DNA of 22,429 bases. Source: Gemmatimonadota bacterium (GTDB lineage: Bacteria > Gemmatimonadota > Gemmatimonadetes > Gemmatimonadales > GWC2-71-9). The stretch lies in contig JAGGAG010000077.1 of NCBI GenBank assembly GCA_017889745.1, forward strand, positions 1 to 22,429. Reading direction: 5' to 3'. This document shows, piece after piece, positions 8,370 through 15,579 of this stretch. The position numbers and the translations under genes were made by a program. The notes under the pieces are model-generated. The model was not told the DNA's origin. It saw nothing but the letters and a program-made list of their open reading frames with translations, and ran no database searches. How positions within the stretch are numbered: position 1 is the first letter of the stretch; every line of letters starts with the position of its first letter.

Positions 8370-9548
8370 CTACGGTCGGATGCTGAACCCGGTATACAGG
8401 AGCCATGCGCGCTCGGAGATGTCGCTGCCGCTGGCGCTCCGCCACACCCGCTCGAGGCTCAGGTCGATCCCGCCGCGCTGCTTCGCGAAACGCGCGCCGG
8501 TGCCGACCGAAACCGCGACTTCGTGCGGCTGGGAGGTGGGGCCCTCGCCGATCAGGAACGGCAGCGTCCCGTAGCGCACCCCGACGCGCAGCGGGAACTG
8601 TGTCGTGCGGCGCACGCGCGACGTGAGCTCACCGCCCACGCTCAGCTCCAGGCTGTTGCTCGCACCCGGCGCGCCCAGGGCCACCAAGCCCTGGTTGGCC
8701 GCGGCCCAGGTGCGATACACCGCCTGGGTGGCCACCTGCAGCAGCGGCGTCACCCGGAACAGCCCCGCCCCGGCAAAGGTCCACGGCAGTCCGTAGTCGG
8801 CCCCGAGGCTCGTCGCCCCGCCGTAGCGCGCCGAGTCCACGTTCACCCTCGCCGTGAAGTCTTTCCGGATGAGCGCGGAGAGCGTCACCTTGCTGCTGAT
8901 GTCGCGGGTGGCACCCACCGCGAGGCCGAAGGCGGTGGTGGACAGCTCCGCTGACTGCAGTACCGCCGCATAGCTCGTGTCGTCGAACGCGCGCCGCGCC
9001 ACCAGGCGGTCGGTGCCGGTGATGAGGTGGACGGCCAGGCCCACCGTCGTCTTCGGGATCGTGCGGATCGCGAACGCGAGTTGCAGGTCGCTCAGGCCGC
9101 CGCGCGAGCGCGTTGTGTCGGTGTACGTCCGCACGGTGTCGCGCAGCACGACGGAGTCGCGCACCGCGAGCGTGAAGTCGCGATCCGCGTACGTGGTGGC
9201 ACCCACGCCGAAGGCGTACTTCTGGTGGCGGATCGGCGCCGTGATGAACACGTTGGGAAAGCGGAAGTCGCGCGTCCGCGCCGAACCCGCCGGGGTGTCC
9301 ACCGAGCGGAAGTCACCCAGCAGCGTGAACGACCCCGCGCCGGTCTCCAGCGGCCCCAGCGACGCGGGACTCAGCTGCGACTGCGGATCGAACAGGCCGA
9401 GGCTGCCGCCGGCGCCGATGGCGGCCGCCGAATAGGGGCGCCCCGGGAACCCGGGGCCGCGCACGCCGAAGATCGACGCCTGCGCCGCAAGCGTGCCCGG
9501 GAGGCACAGCGACCCGAGCAGCAGCCCGGTCCATCGGCGCGCGCTCAC
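8370..9548 (-). CDS. Probable outer-membrane beta-barrel protein (FadL/PorV-like, unassigned)
   Basis: A 392-residue exported protein. The N-terminus has a basic start (SARRW), a hydrophobic core (TGLLLGSLCL) and a cleavage-like AAQA at about residues 21-24. The mature part is rich in alternating short strands with turns and ends in an aromatic/hydrophobic strand (WLLYTGFSIRP), as expected for a beta-barrel. Segments such as LRVGVRYGTLPF and RGGIDLSLERVWR resemble FadL/PorV-like barrels, but I cannot assign a substrate. The GTG at 9548 overlaps the TGA of the upstream lipoprotein gene (GTGA), so the two are probably made together and may form an outer-membrane pair. The reading frame continues upstream to 9704, but that part is a shadow of the lipoprotein gene. 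Confidence 0.7.
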   Translation of the reverse strand: MSARRWTGLLLGSLCLPGTLAAQASIFGVRGPGFPGRPYSAAAIGAGGSLGLFDPQSQLSPASLGPLETGAGSFTLLGDFRSVDTPAGSARTRDFRFPNVFITAPIRHQKYAFGVGATTYADRDFTLAVRDSVVLRDTVRTYTDTTRSRGGLSDLQLAFAIRTIPKTTVGLAVHLITGTDRLVARRAFDDTSYAAVLQSAELSTTAFGLAVGATRDISSKVTLSALIRKDFTARVNVDSARYGGATSLGADYGLPWTFAGAGLFRVTPLLQVATQAVYRTWAAANQGLVALGAPGASNSLELSVGGELTSRVRRTTQFPLRVGVRYGTLPFLIGEGPTSQPHEVAVSVGTGARFAKQRGGIDLSLERVWRSASGSDISERAWLLYTGFSIRP

Positions 9549-10774
9549 GGCAGCGCGAACTGGTAGGGCCGCACGTACTCGATGCGCAGGCGGGGCTGGT
9601 ACGCCGGGTTGCCACTGGAGCCGAAGATCGGCACCGAGAACGACGATGCCTCGGGGGTCAGCATCGCGAACAGCGCGGGGGGACGCGCGGTGCTGCCCTG
9701 CCACAGCTTCACGATCTTGAGCACCTCGACCGGCTGGGGCAGGCTGGTGGGCACCGTGAAGGTGGTGGTGCCGGTCACGTCCGGGACGAGCGGCGACTTG
9801 GCGCCGAGGTCCACCAGGATTCCCTGCACCACGATGCTCGAGCTGACGTTCGGAAGGCCCTCGATCGGCGTCACCGGCACGAGCTCGAGCGTGGCGCGGA
9901 TGATCTCCGCGGTGTCCTTGAGCACCGACGGCCAGGGGAAGCGCATCAGCGCCCGCGCCGACGGCGCGCCGCCCACCACCAGCGTGGTCGGCGTCGGCTG
10001 CGGGAAGGGCGCCGCCGTGACGTACGTGTTGTAGCTGGGAACGCGCGTGATGGTCTGCTGCTGCAGCGACGTGTCGGCCACCGCGGCATGCACGTAGGTC
10101 TGGAAGGTCGGCGCCCCCGTGCCGGCCCGCACCGTGAGGATCCGGACGCCGGTCGCGGCCGGCGCCGTGAGCGCCACGCCCAGCCGCAGCACGCCTGAAT
10201 CGGCCGGCACCAGGGCCACGCGGGCCAGGGTCTCGCCGCTCAGGAGCGCCGAGACCCTCCCGTTCAGCAGGGTGTCCGGCACCTCCACCGTGTCCAGGAA
10301 CGCCTCGGGCGTGAACGCCGCCGTCAGTTCGCTGAACGTGGCGGTGGAGTCGATCGTGGGCGGCAGCTTGTAGAGCAGCAGGAAGATCCCGTCCTGCAGC
10401 GAGTCGCGCGAATCGATGGTGAGCGAGATCTTCACCGAGTCGATGGTGTAGGTCCGCGCCGTGTCCGTCACGAACACCGTGTCGCTGCGCCGCAGGAATC
10501 GCACGAAACCGCGCGCGTCGGCCGCCGGCAGGTTGTTGCTCACCAGGAACCCGGTCGACTGGTTGGCCGCGACGTAGCCGGTGAACGTGCTGTCTTCGCC
10601 CGCGATTGGCGTGAGCACCGTGTCGTAGACCACGATCTGCCCGCCGGGACAGAGTTCGGGACAGTTGACCGGGGTGAGGAGTTTCTCGGAGCAGGCGCCC
10701 GAGAGCGCCGCGACGGCGGCGAGGAAGGCGGGCACCGCCCGGCGCCGGGCCGGCCTCGGTGTCGGGGCCGTCAT
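9545..10774 (-). CDS. Putative lipoprotein with DNRLRE-like C-terminal region
   Basis: A 409-residue protein with an Arg-rich N-terminus, a hydrophobic stretch (VPAFLAAVAAL) and SGAC at 25-28. Cys28 is a likely lipidation site, although the preceding residues are not a textbook lipobox. The mature part is rich in Thr, Val and Pro, and probably consists of beta-sandwich domains. The region around ALMRFPWPSVL, RATLELVPV and YQPRLRIEYV resembles DNRLRE-type modules found in extracellular proteins; this is a by-eye similarity. It overlaps the cdd stop (ATGA) and the start of the barrel protein (GTGA). I do not recognise a specific function. Its place between nucleoside-salvage genes and an outer-membrane protein could mean a role in outer-membrane assembly or uptake, but this is speculation. 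Confidence 0.6.
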   Translation of the reverse strand: MTAPTPRPARRRAVPAFLAAVAALSGACSEKLLTPVNCPELCPGGQIVVYDTVLTPIAGEDSTFTGYVAANQSTGFLVSNNLPAADARGFVRFLRRSDTVFVTDTARTYTIDSVKISLTIDSRDSLQDGIFLLLYKLPPTIDSTATFSELTAAFTPEAFLDTVEVPDTLLNGRVSALLSGETLARVALVPADSGVLRLGVALTAPAATGVRILTVRAGTGAPTFQTYVHAAVADTSLQQQTITRVPSYNTYVTAAPFPQPTPTTLVVGGAPSARALMRFPWPSVLKDTAEIIRATLELVPVTPIEGLPNVSSSIVVQGILVDLGAKSPLVPDVTGTTTFTVPTSLPQPVEVLKIVKLWQGSTARPPALFAMLTPEASSFSVPIFGSSGNPAYQPRLRIEYVRPYQFALP

Positions 10775-11157
10775 GCCAGGTTGCCGGGGCCGAACGCGCC
10801 GGGCAGGAGGTCGCGGAGGTTCCAGGACACCCGGGTGCTCGGGCCCACCGATTCGCCGGGAAGATCCAGGCCGAACTCGGCGAGCACCTGCCGGCAGGCG
10901 CCGCAGGGCATCGCCGGCGGCTCGCTCCCCACCACGATCGCGATGCGCCGGAACCGGCGCGCGCCCGCCGTCACCGCCGTGGCCACGGCCGTGCGCTCGG
11001 CGCAGATCGTGAGCCCGAAGGACGCGTTCTCCATGTTGCAGCCGGTGTAGATCTGCCCATCCTCCGCCTCGAGCGCGGCACCCACCTGGTATCTCGAGTA
11101 CGGGGCATAAGCCTGCTGCTGCGCGCGGCGCGCCGCCGCGACCAGCGTTTCAGTCAC
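10771..11157 (-). CDS. cdd: Cytidine deaminase
   Basis: A 128-residue zinc enzyme that deaminates cytidine and deoxycytidine to uridine forms in pyrimidine salvage. The catalytic CAE is at 52-54 (Cys ligand and Glu104-type proton shuttle) and PCGAC at 84-88 supplies the other two zinc Cys. APYSRYQVGAAL at 18-29 is the usual substrate-side motif. The GTG at 11157 is preferred over the ATG at 11169, because GAGG lies 6 nt upstream of the GTG and nothing suitable precedes the ATG. The GTG overlaps the deoB stop by 8 nt (GTGACTGA). With deoB it makes a nucleoside-catabolism pair: Cdd acts on the base, and DeoB handles the pentose phosphate released later. Confidence 0.95.
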   Translation of the reverse strand: MTETLVAAARRAQQQAYAPYSRYQVGAALEAEDGQIYTGCNMENASFGLTICAERTAVATAVTAGARRFRRIAIVVGSEPPAMPCGACRQVLAEFGLDLPGESVGPSTRVSWNLRDLLPGAFGPGNLA

Positions 11158-12325
11158 GCCAGACCTCATGAAGAAATGAATCGCCGGCGGGCAGCTTCGC
11201 CGCGCCGAGGAACTCCGCCACCGTCTGCCCCACATCGGCGAAGCTGCGCCGCACGCCCAGTGCGGCCGGCCGCACCTTCGGGCCCCAGACCAGCAGCGGT
11301 ACCACCTCGCGAGAATGATCGGTGGAGGGTGTCGTGGGATCGTTGCCGTGGTCCGCGGTGAAGATAATCAGGTCGTCCGCCCGGCCGCGGCCGAGCAACC
11401 CCGGCAGGGCGGCGTCCAGTTCGCGCAGGCCCCGGTGGAAGCCCGGCACGTCGTTCCGGTGGCCCCAGGTCTGGTCGAACTCGATCACGTTGGCGAAGAG
11501 AAACCCCCGCTCCAGGCTCGCCAGCGTCTCGCCGATCAGCCGGTATGCTTCCGCGTTCGTGGCGGTGTGCCGGCTGGTGATGCCGCGCCCGGCGAAGAGG
11601 TCGTCCACCTTCCCCACGCCCACCACGGGCACCCCGGCCGCAGCCAGGCCGTCGAGCAGTGTCGGGCCGCTCGGGGCGAGGCTCAGGTCCTTCCGGTTGG
11701 GGGTGCGGGTCCAGTGCCCGGGCGTGCCCGTGAATGGGCGCGCGATCACCCGGGACACCGCATGCTCCCCCGCCATTATCTCCCGTGCGATGCCGCACGC
11801 GCGGTACAGTTCGGCGAGCGGTACCGTCTCCTCGTGCGCCGCCACCTGGAACACGCTGTCGGCCGAGGTATACACGATCCAGCTGCCGGTGCGGAGATGC
11901 TCCGCACCGAGCTCATCGAGGATCACCGTGCCCGATGCCGCCTTGTTCCCCAGCACGCCCCGGCCGGTGCGGCGCGAGAACTCTTCCAGCAGCCCCGCCG
12001 GGAATCCTTGTGGATAGGTCGCGAACGGCCTGGGCAGCACGAGCCCGCAGAGTTCCCAGTGGCCCGTGGTGCTGTCCTTGCCCGGGCTCACCGGTTCGGC
12101 CACGCCGTGCGCCGCCGCAGGGGTGGGCACCGGTGCCACGCCCTCGATCGGCGCACAGCGCCCCAGCCCCAGCTTTTCGAGGTTGGGCAGCGTCAGCCCG
12201 CCCACCGCGCGCGCCACGTTGCCCAGTGTGTCGCTGCCGGCATCGCCGTACGCCGCCGTGTCGGGCGCCGGCCCGCACCCCAGGCCGTCGAGCACGATGA
12301 TCGCCGCCCGCCGCGCCCGGCTCAC
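11150..12325 (-). CDS. deoB: Phosphopentomutase
   Basis: A 391-residue member of the alkaline phosphatase superfamily that interconverts (deoxy)ribose-1-phosphate and -5-phosphate. The N-terminus AAIIVLDGLGCG supplies the first metal Asp (Asp13). The phospho-acceptor Thr lies in DSTTGHWE at about 84-91. NVIEFDQTWGHRND and FTADHGND near the C-terminus provide the remaining metal ligands. The start is GTG at 12325, overlapping the alr TGA as GTGA; the longer frame to 12862 is a shadow of alr. It is coupled downstream to cdd. Together they allow nucleosides to feed pentose phosphate metabolism. Confidence 0.95.
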   Translation of the reverse strand: MSRARRAAIIVLDGLGCGPAPDTAAYGDAGSDTLGNVARAVGGLTLPNLEKLGLGRCAPIEGVAPVPTPAAAHGVAEPVSPGKDSTTGHWELCGLVLPRPFATYPQGFPAGLLEEFSRRTGRGVLGNKAASGTVILDELGAEHLRTGSWIVYTSADSVFQVAAHEETVPLAELYRACGIAREIMAGEHAVSRVIARPFTGTPGHWTRTPNRKDLSLAPSGPTLLDGLAAAGVPVVGVGKVDDLFAGRGITSRHTATNAEAYRLIGETLASLERGFLFANVIEFDQTWGHRNDVPGFHRGLRELDAALPGLLGRGRADDLIIFTADHGNDPTTPSTDHSREVVPLLVWGPKVRPAALGVRRSFADVGQTVAEFLGAAKLPAGDSFLHEVWRD

Positions 12326-13389
12326 GGTGCCTCGATGTAGCGGCGCTCGATGCGGGCCGAGAGCGACGTGAGCAGCTCGTAGCTGATCGTGCCCGCCGCC
12401 ACCGCCTGCTGGTCCAGCGTCACGATGCCGCCGAACACGGTCGCGATCTCGCCCACCGCGGCGTCCGACTCGATCATGGTCATGTCCATCGTCACTCGTC
12501 CCAGGATCGGACAGCGGCGCTCCTGCAACTCGACCGCGCCATGGTTGGAGAGCGATCGCGGCACCCCGTCCGCGTACCCGATGCCGAGGGTCGCCACGGC
12601 CACCGGTCCCGGCGCGATCCAGCTGGCGCCGTAGCTCACCGGGTCTCCGGCCTGCAGTTGACGCGTCGCCACCACCCGCGCGCACAGCCGCGCCACCGGC
12701 TGGGGTGCCATGCCCCCCGCGGCACCGCCGTAGAGATAGACGCCGGGGCGCACCAGGTCGGCCGCATAGCGGGTGCCGGCCAGGGCCGCGGCGCTGTTGG
12801 CGGCATGCACGAGGGGAGGGCGGGACGGAAGCGCGGCGAGCACCATCTCGAACCGCTCCCACTGCACGGCCGTCGCCGCGGGATCGGTGTCCGACGAATG
12901 GAAGTGGGTGAACACCCCCTCCCAGCCGCTGGCCCCCGCCAGCAGCCGCGCCGCATCGGCGAGGGCCGTGCCGTCACTCCAGCGCAGCCCGGCGCGTGCC
13001 ATGCCGGTGTCGATCTCGAGATGGAATGGCTTGCCGCTGGGCAGCCAGGCCGCGAGGGACGCGACGTCACCCAGGGAGGGCCGCAGGTCCTGCGCGGCGC
13101 ACTCGGCAAGGCCGCTGGGCACCACCGGCGAGAACACCACGATCGGGCGCGTGATCCCGGCCGCGCGAAGCTCGGCGCCCTCGGCCGGGGTGGCAACCCC
13201 GAAGCCCCACGGCTCGAGCACCTCGAGGGCCCGGCTCACCCGCACGGCCCCCAGTCCGTAGCCGTTAGCTTTGACCATCGGCAGCAGCCGGCCGCGTGAC
13301 CGGTTCGCGATCGTGCGCGCGTTGCTCACCACGGCGGTGAGATCCACGTCCACCCACGCGCGCTGCCGTGTCGGCTCGAGTATCGTCAT
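12322..13389 (-). CDS. alr: Alanine racemase
   Basis: A 355-residue PLP enzyme that makes D-alanine for peptidoglycan. The PLP lysine is Lys40 in MVKANGYGLGA. HLEIDTGMARAGLR and the tyrosine-bearing VSYGASW segment match the catalytic base region. The C-terminal beta domain includes RVTMDMTMI. Length is slightly short of the usual 360-380 but complete. No SD precedes the ATG; TAGCTT lies 10 nt upstream on the minus strand with TTGCAT 16 nt further, suggesting a near-leaderless transcript. It faces mazG with only 32 nt between the start codons. It is the first gene of a run with deoB, cdd, the lipoprotein and the barrel protein. Confidence 0.93.
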   Translation of the reverse strand: MTILEPTRQRAWVDVDLTAVVSNARTIANRSRGRLLPMVKANGYGLGAVRVSRALEVLEPWGFGVATPAEGAELRAAGITRPIVVFSPVVPSGLAECAAQDLRPSLGDVASLAAWLPSGKPFHLEIDTGMARAGLRWSDGTALADAARLLAGASGWEGVFTHFHSSDTDPAATAVQWERFEMVLAALPSRPPLVHAANSAAALAGTRYAADLVRPGVYLYGGAAGGMAPQPVARLCARVVATRQLQAGDPVSYGASWIAPGPVAVATLGIGYADGVPRSLSNHGAVELQERRCPILGRVTMDMTMIESDAAVGEIATVFGGIVTLDQQAVAAGTISYELLTSLSARIERRYIEAP

Positions 13390-13427
13390 GTCGGCGCGTA
13401 AGCTACCGGGACGGAGAACCCATGCAA
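13376..13427. promoter_or_regulatory. Overlapping divergent promoters for alr and mazG
   Basis: Plus strand: TCGAGT (13376-13381), 17 nt, TAAGCT (13399-13404), toward mazG. Minus strand: TTGCAT (13427-13422), 16 nt, TAGCTT (13405-13400), toward alr. The two -10 hexamers share five bases, and the alr -35 covers the mazG start codon. The -35 boxes are weak matches, so this is a prediction from spacing and the TANNNT -10 pattern. Confidence 0.45.
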
Positions 13428-14174
13428 GACAGGCCGCCGCTGGAGCGGGTGCTCGACCTCGTCAAGGACCTGCGCGTGCGCTGCGCCTGGGATCGCGCGC
13501 AGACCCGCGAGACGCTTCGCCCCTACCTGGTCGAGGAAGTGCTCGAGCTCGATCACGCGCTCCGCGAGGAAGACCCCGACGCCATCCGGGAGGAACTCGG
13601 TGACTTCCTGCTGCACCTCGCCTGGCAGTTCGTCATCGCCGAGGAGCGCGGCGAGGCGACGCCCGACGACATCGCCGACCGCGTCGTGCGGAAGATGGAG
13701 CGCCGCCATCCCCATCTCTTCGACCTCGGGCCCCGCGAGCCCTGGGAGCAGCTCAAGCGCAAGGAGGGGCGCAAGGGCGTCCTCGACGGGCTCCCGCCCA
13801 CGCTGCCCGACCTGCTCATGGCGTACCGGCTGCAGGAGCGCGCGGCGGGCGTCGGCTTCGACTGGCCCGACACCGGCGGCCCGCTCAACAAGGTGCGGGA
13901 GGAACTCGAGGAAGTGGAGGAGGAGCTGTCAGTCGGCCAGGACGGCCACGAGGCACTGGCCGACGAAATCGGTGACCTTCTCTTCGCGGTCGTCAACGTC
14001 GCCCGCAAGGCCGGCGTGCAGCCCGGTCCCGCCCTCGATCGCACCAACGCAAAGTTCCGCCGCCGCTTCGCCGAGATCGAGCGGATCGCGGTCGAGAAGG
14101 GAATCGACATCCACACCGCAGGTCTTGAAGTGTTGGACGGGCTTTGGGACCAGGTCAAACGGCGTGAAGGGTGA
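13422..14174 (+). CDS. mazG: Nucleoside triphosphate pyrophosphohydrolase MazG
   Basis: A 250-residue protein with two MazG domains, which hydrolyses NTPs to NMP plus pyrophosphate and removes non-canonical nucleotides. The first domain carries LVEEVLELDHAL and REELGDFLLHLAW, with the acidic metal-binding ExxE and ExxD pattern at about residues 28-70. The second repeats it with VREELEEVEEEL and ADEIGDLLFAVVNVARK (about 150-190). The start at 13422 has a clear SD (GGAGA, 6 nt upstream) and gives the usual N-terminus; the frame open from 13368 lacks support. The last codons (R-E-G-stop) fall inside 7-bp array 3, so the repeat supplies the stop codon. The gene stands alone on the plus strand, divergent from alr. 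Confidence 0.93.
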   Translation: MQDRPPLERVLDLVKDLRVRCAWDRAQTRETLRPYLVEEVLELDHALREEDPDAIREELGDFLLHLAWQFVIAEERGEATPDDIADRVVRKMERRHPHLFDLGPREPWEQLKRKEGRKGVLDGLPPTLPDLLMAYRLQERAAGVGFDWPDTGGPLNKVREELEEVEEELSVGQDGHEALADEIGDLLFAVVNVARKAGVQPGPALDRTNAKFRRRFAEIERIAVEKGIDIHTAGLEVLDGLWDQVKRREG

Positions 14175-14224
14175 ACGGTAAACGGTGAACGGGACTGAGC
14201 TTCCGTTCCCGTTCACCGTTCACG
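14163..14224. repeat. Fold-back array of 7-bp units, locus 3 (GGTGAAC type), between convergent mazG and asnS
   Basis: The left arm has four 7-mers, CGTGAAG, GGTGAAC, GGTAAAC, GGTGAAC (14163-14190). GGTGAACGGGA (14184-14194) is a perfect 11-bp complement of TCCCGTTCACC (14207-14217), and GTTCACG (14218-14224) adds an outer unit. The array begins within the last codons of mazG and ends 4 nt from the asnS stop. It uses the same unit as array 1. A bidirectional terminator is the simplest role. Confidence 0.85.
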
Positions 14225-14228
14225 CAGT

Positions 14229-15450
14229 TCAGGGGTACAGTCTGTGCAGCTGTCTCGGAAACGCAATCGCCTCCCGCACATGCTGGATTCCCGAAATCCA
14301 CGCTACGGTCCGCTCCACGCCCAGCCCGAAGCCTGAGTGCACGAACGTGCCGTACTTCCTCAGGTCCAGGTACCAGCGATACGCCTCGGGGTCGAGCCCC
14401 TGCCCGATGATGCGGGCAAGCAGCTTGTCGTAGTCGTCCTCCCGCTGTGAGCCGCCGATGATCTCCCCGTACCCCTCCGGCGCCAGGCAGTCGTTGTTGA
14501 GCACCGTGCGGGGGTCCTCAGCACACTCCTTCATGTAGAACGCCTTCACGCCCTTGGGGTAGTTGAAGACGAACACCGGGCGGTCGTACTGCTTCGCCAG
14601 CAGCGTCTCGTCATCGCCACCGAGGTCGTGGCCCCACTGCATGTCCGAGCCGAGCCGGTTGAGTGCCGCCACCGCGTCGGTGTAGCTGATCCGCGCGAAC
14701 GGCGCCCGCACCCGCTCGAGCGGCTCGGTGTCGCGCTCCAGTTCCTTCAACTGCTCGGCGCAGCGGTCGAGCGCGCGCGCCACGATGTAGCTCACGAACT
14801 CTTCCTGGAGCCGCATGTTGTCGTTCCCGGAACGTGGGGCCGAAGCAGTACACCTTCCCCAGCGCCGCGGCCGCCGCCTCGACGTACAGCTGCCCGGTCT
14901 GCGCGAGGTAGGCCTTGCCCAGGTCGAAATAGTCGGTGGAAAAGAGGTTGCCCGCCTCCTCGCCGATGGCGCCGGTGAGGATCGGCGTATCCACCAGCAT
15001 GAAGTCGCGCTGGTAGAAGAAGTCGCGGATCGACTGCACCACCTCGTGCCGCACCCGCGCGATCGCCACCTGGCGCCGGCTCCGGAGCCACAGGTGCCGG
15101 TGCTCGAACAGGAACTGGGTCCCGTGTTCCTTGGGCGACACCGGGAAATCGACGCTCCTGCCCAGCAGCTCGAGGCCCGTCACCGTGAGCTCGACGCCCG
15201 CCGGCGCGCGCGGATCCTCCCGTACCACCCCGGTCACCGCCACCGACGTCTCCTGCGCCAAGGTCAGGAACAGCGCCCAGGTATCGTCGCTGACTTCCCG
15301 CTTGGAGAGCACGCCCTGCACGTAGCCCGAACCGTCGCGCAGCACGAGGAAGGCGATCTTCCCGCTCGATCGCGTGGTCATGATCCACCCGCGGAGCGTC
15401 ACCGCCTCGCCCACGTGGCGCGGGAGTTCGTTGATGTAAGTGCTTGTCAT
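14229..15450 (-). pseudogene. asnS: Asparaginyl-tRNA synthetase, apparently broken by an internal deletion and frameshift
   Basis: Two frames together encode an almost complete class II AsnRS. The 5' frame (15450 to about 14827) reads through the OB-fold anticodon domain and motif 1 to YCFGPTFR. The 3' frame (14816 to 14229) resumes at MRLQEEFVSYIV and includes GDDETLLAKQYDRPVFV and motif 3, GFGLGVERTVAW. In intact homologues about 28 residues separate FR from MRLQEE, including the rest of motif 2 (AE...RRHL.EFWM.EPEM). Here only 10 nt remain, so about 74 nt is missing and the frame shifts. The two parts plus 28 residues would give about 431 residues, the normal length. Everything else is conserved with no other stops, so the lesion is recent or is an assembly error. 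A strong promoter is still present. Confidence 0.85.
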
Positions 15451-15459
15451 GGCGGCAGG

Positions 15460-15488
15460 AGATTACTGGCGGGTCACCCGAGCGTCAA
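15460..15488 (-). promoter_or_regulatory. Sigma-70-like promoter of asnS
   Basis: TTGACG (15488-15483) and TAATCT (15465-15460) on the minus strand are separated by exactly 17 nt. The -10 ends 9 nt before the asnS ATG and no SD is visible, so the transcript would start at or within a few bases of the start codon. This is the best -35/-10 pair in the window. Confidence 0.75.
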
Positions 15489-15489
15489 C

Positions 15490-15519
15490 TTGCGGCGCGC
15501 GGGCGGCTTCGCATATTCC
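15490..15519 (+). promoter_or_regulatory. Candidate promoter of the glutamate dehydrogenase gene
   Basis: TTGCGG (15490-15495), 18 nt, TATTCC (15514-15519) on the plus strand would give a 5' leader of about 50 nt. The match is modest. It sits back-to-back with the asnS promoter. Confidence 0.3.
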
Positions 15520-15579
15520 CAGTCCTACAGGCCCTCCCCAAGTGCCGACTGAACGATCGATCCCCCAACCGGAGCCGTC

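Noticed and set aside
14611..15450. Complete 279-residue protein as annotated from one frame of asnS
   Set aside because: The last ~70 residues are out-of-frame translation of conserved asnS sequence, so it is better described as the 5' part of a broken gene.
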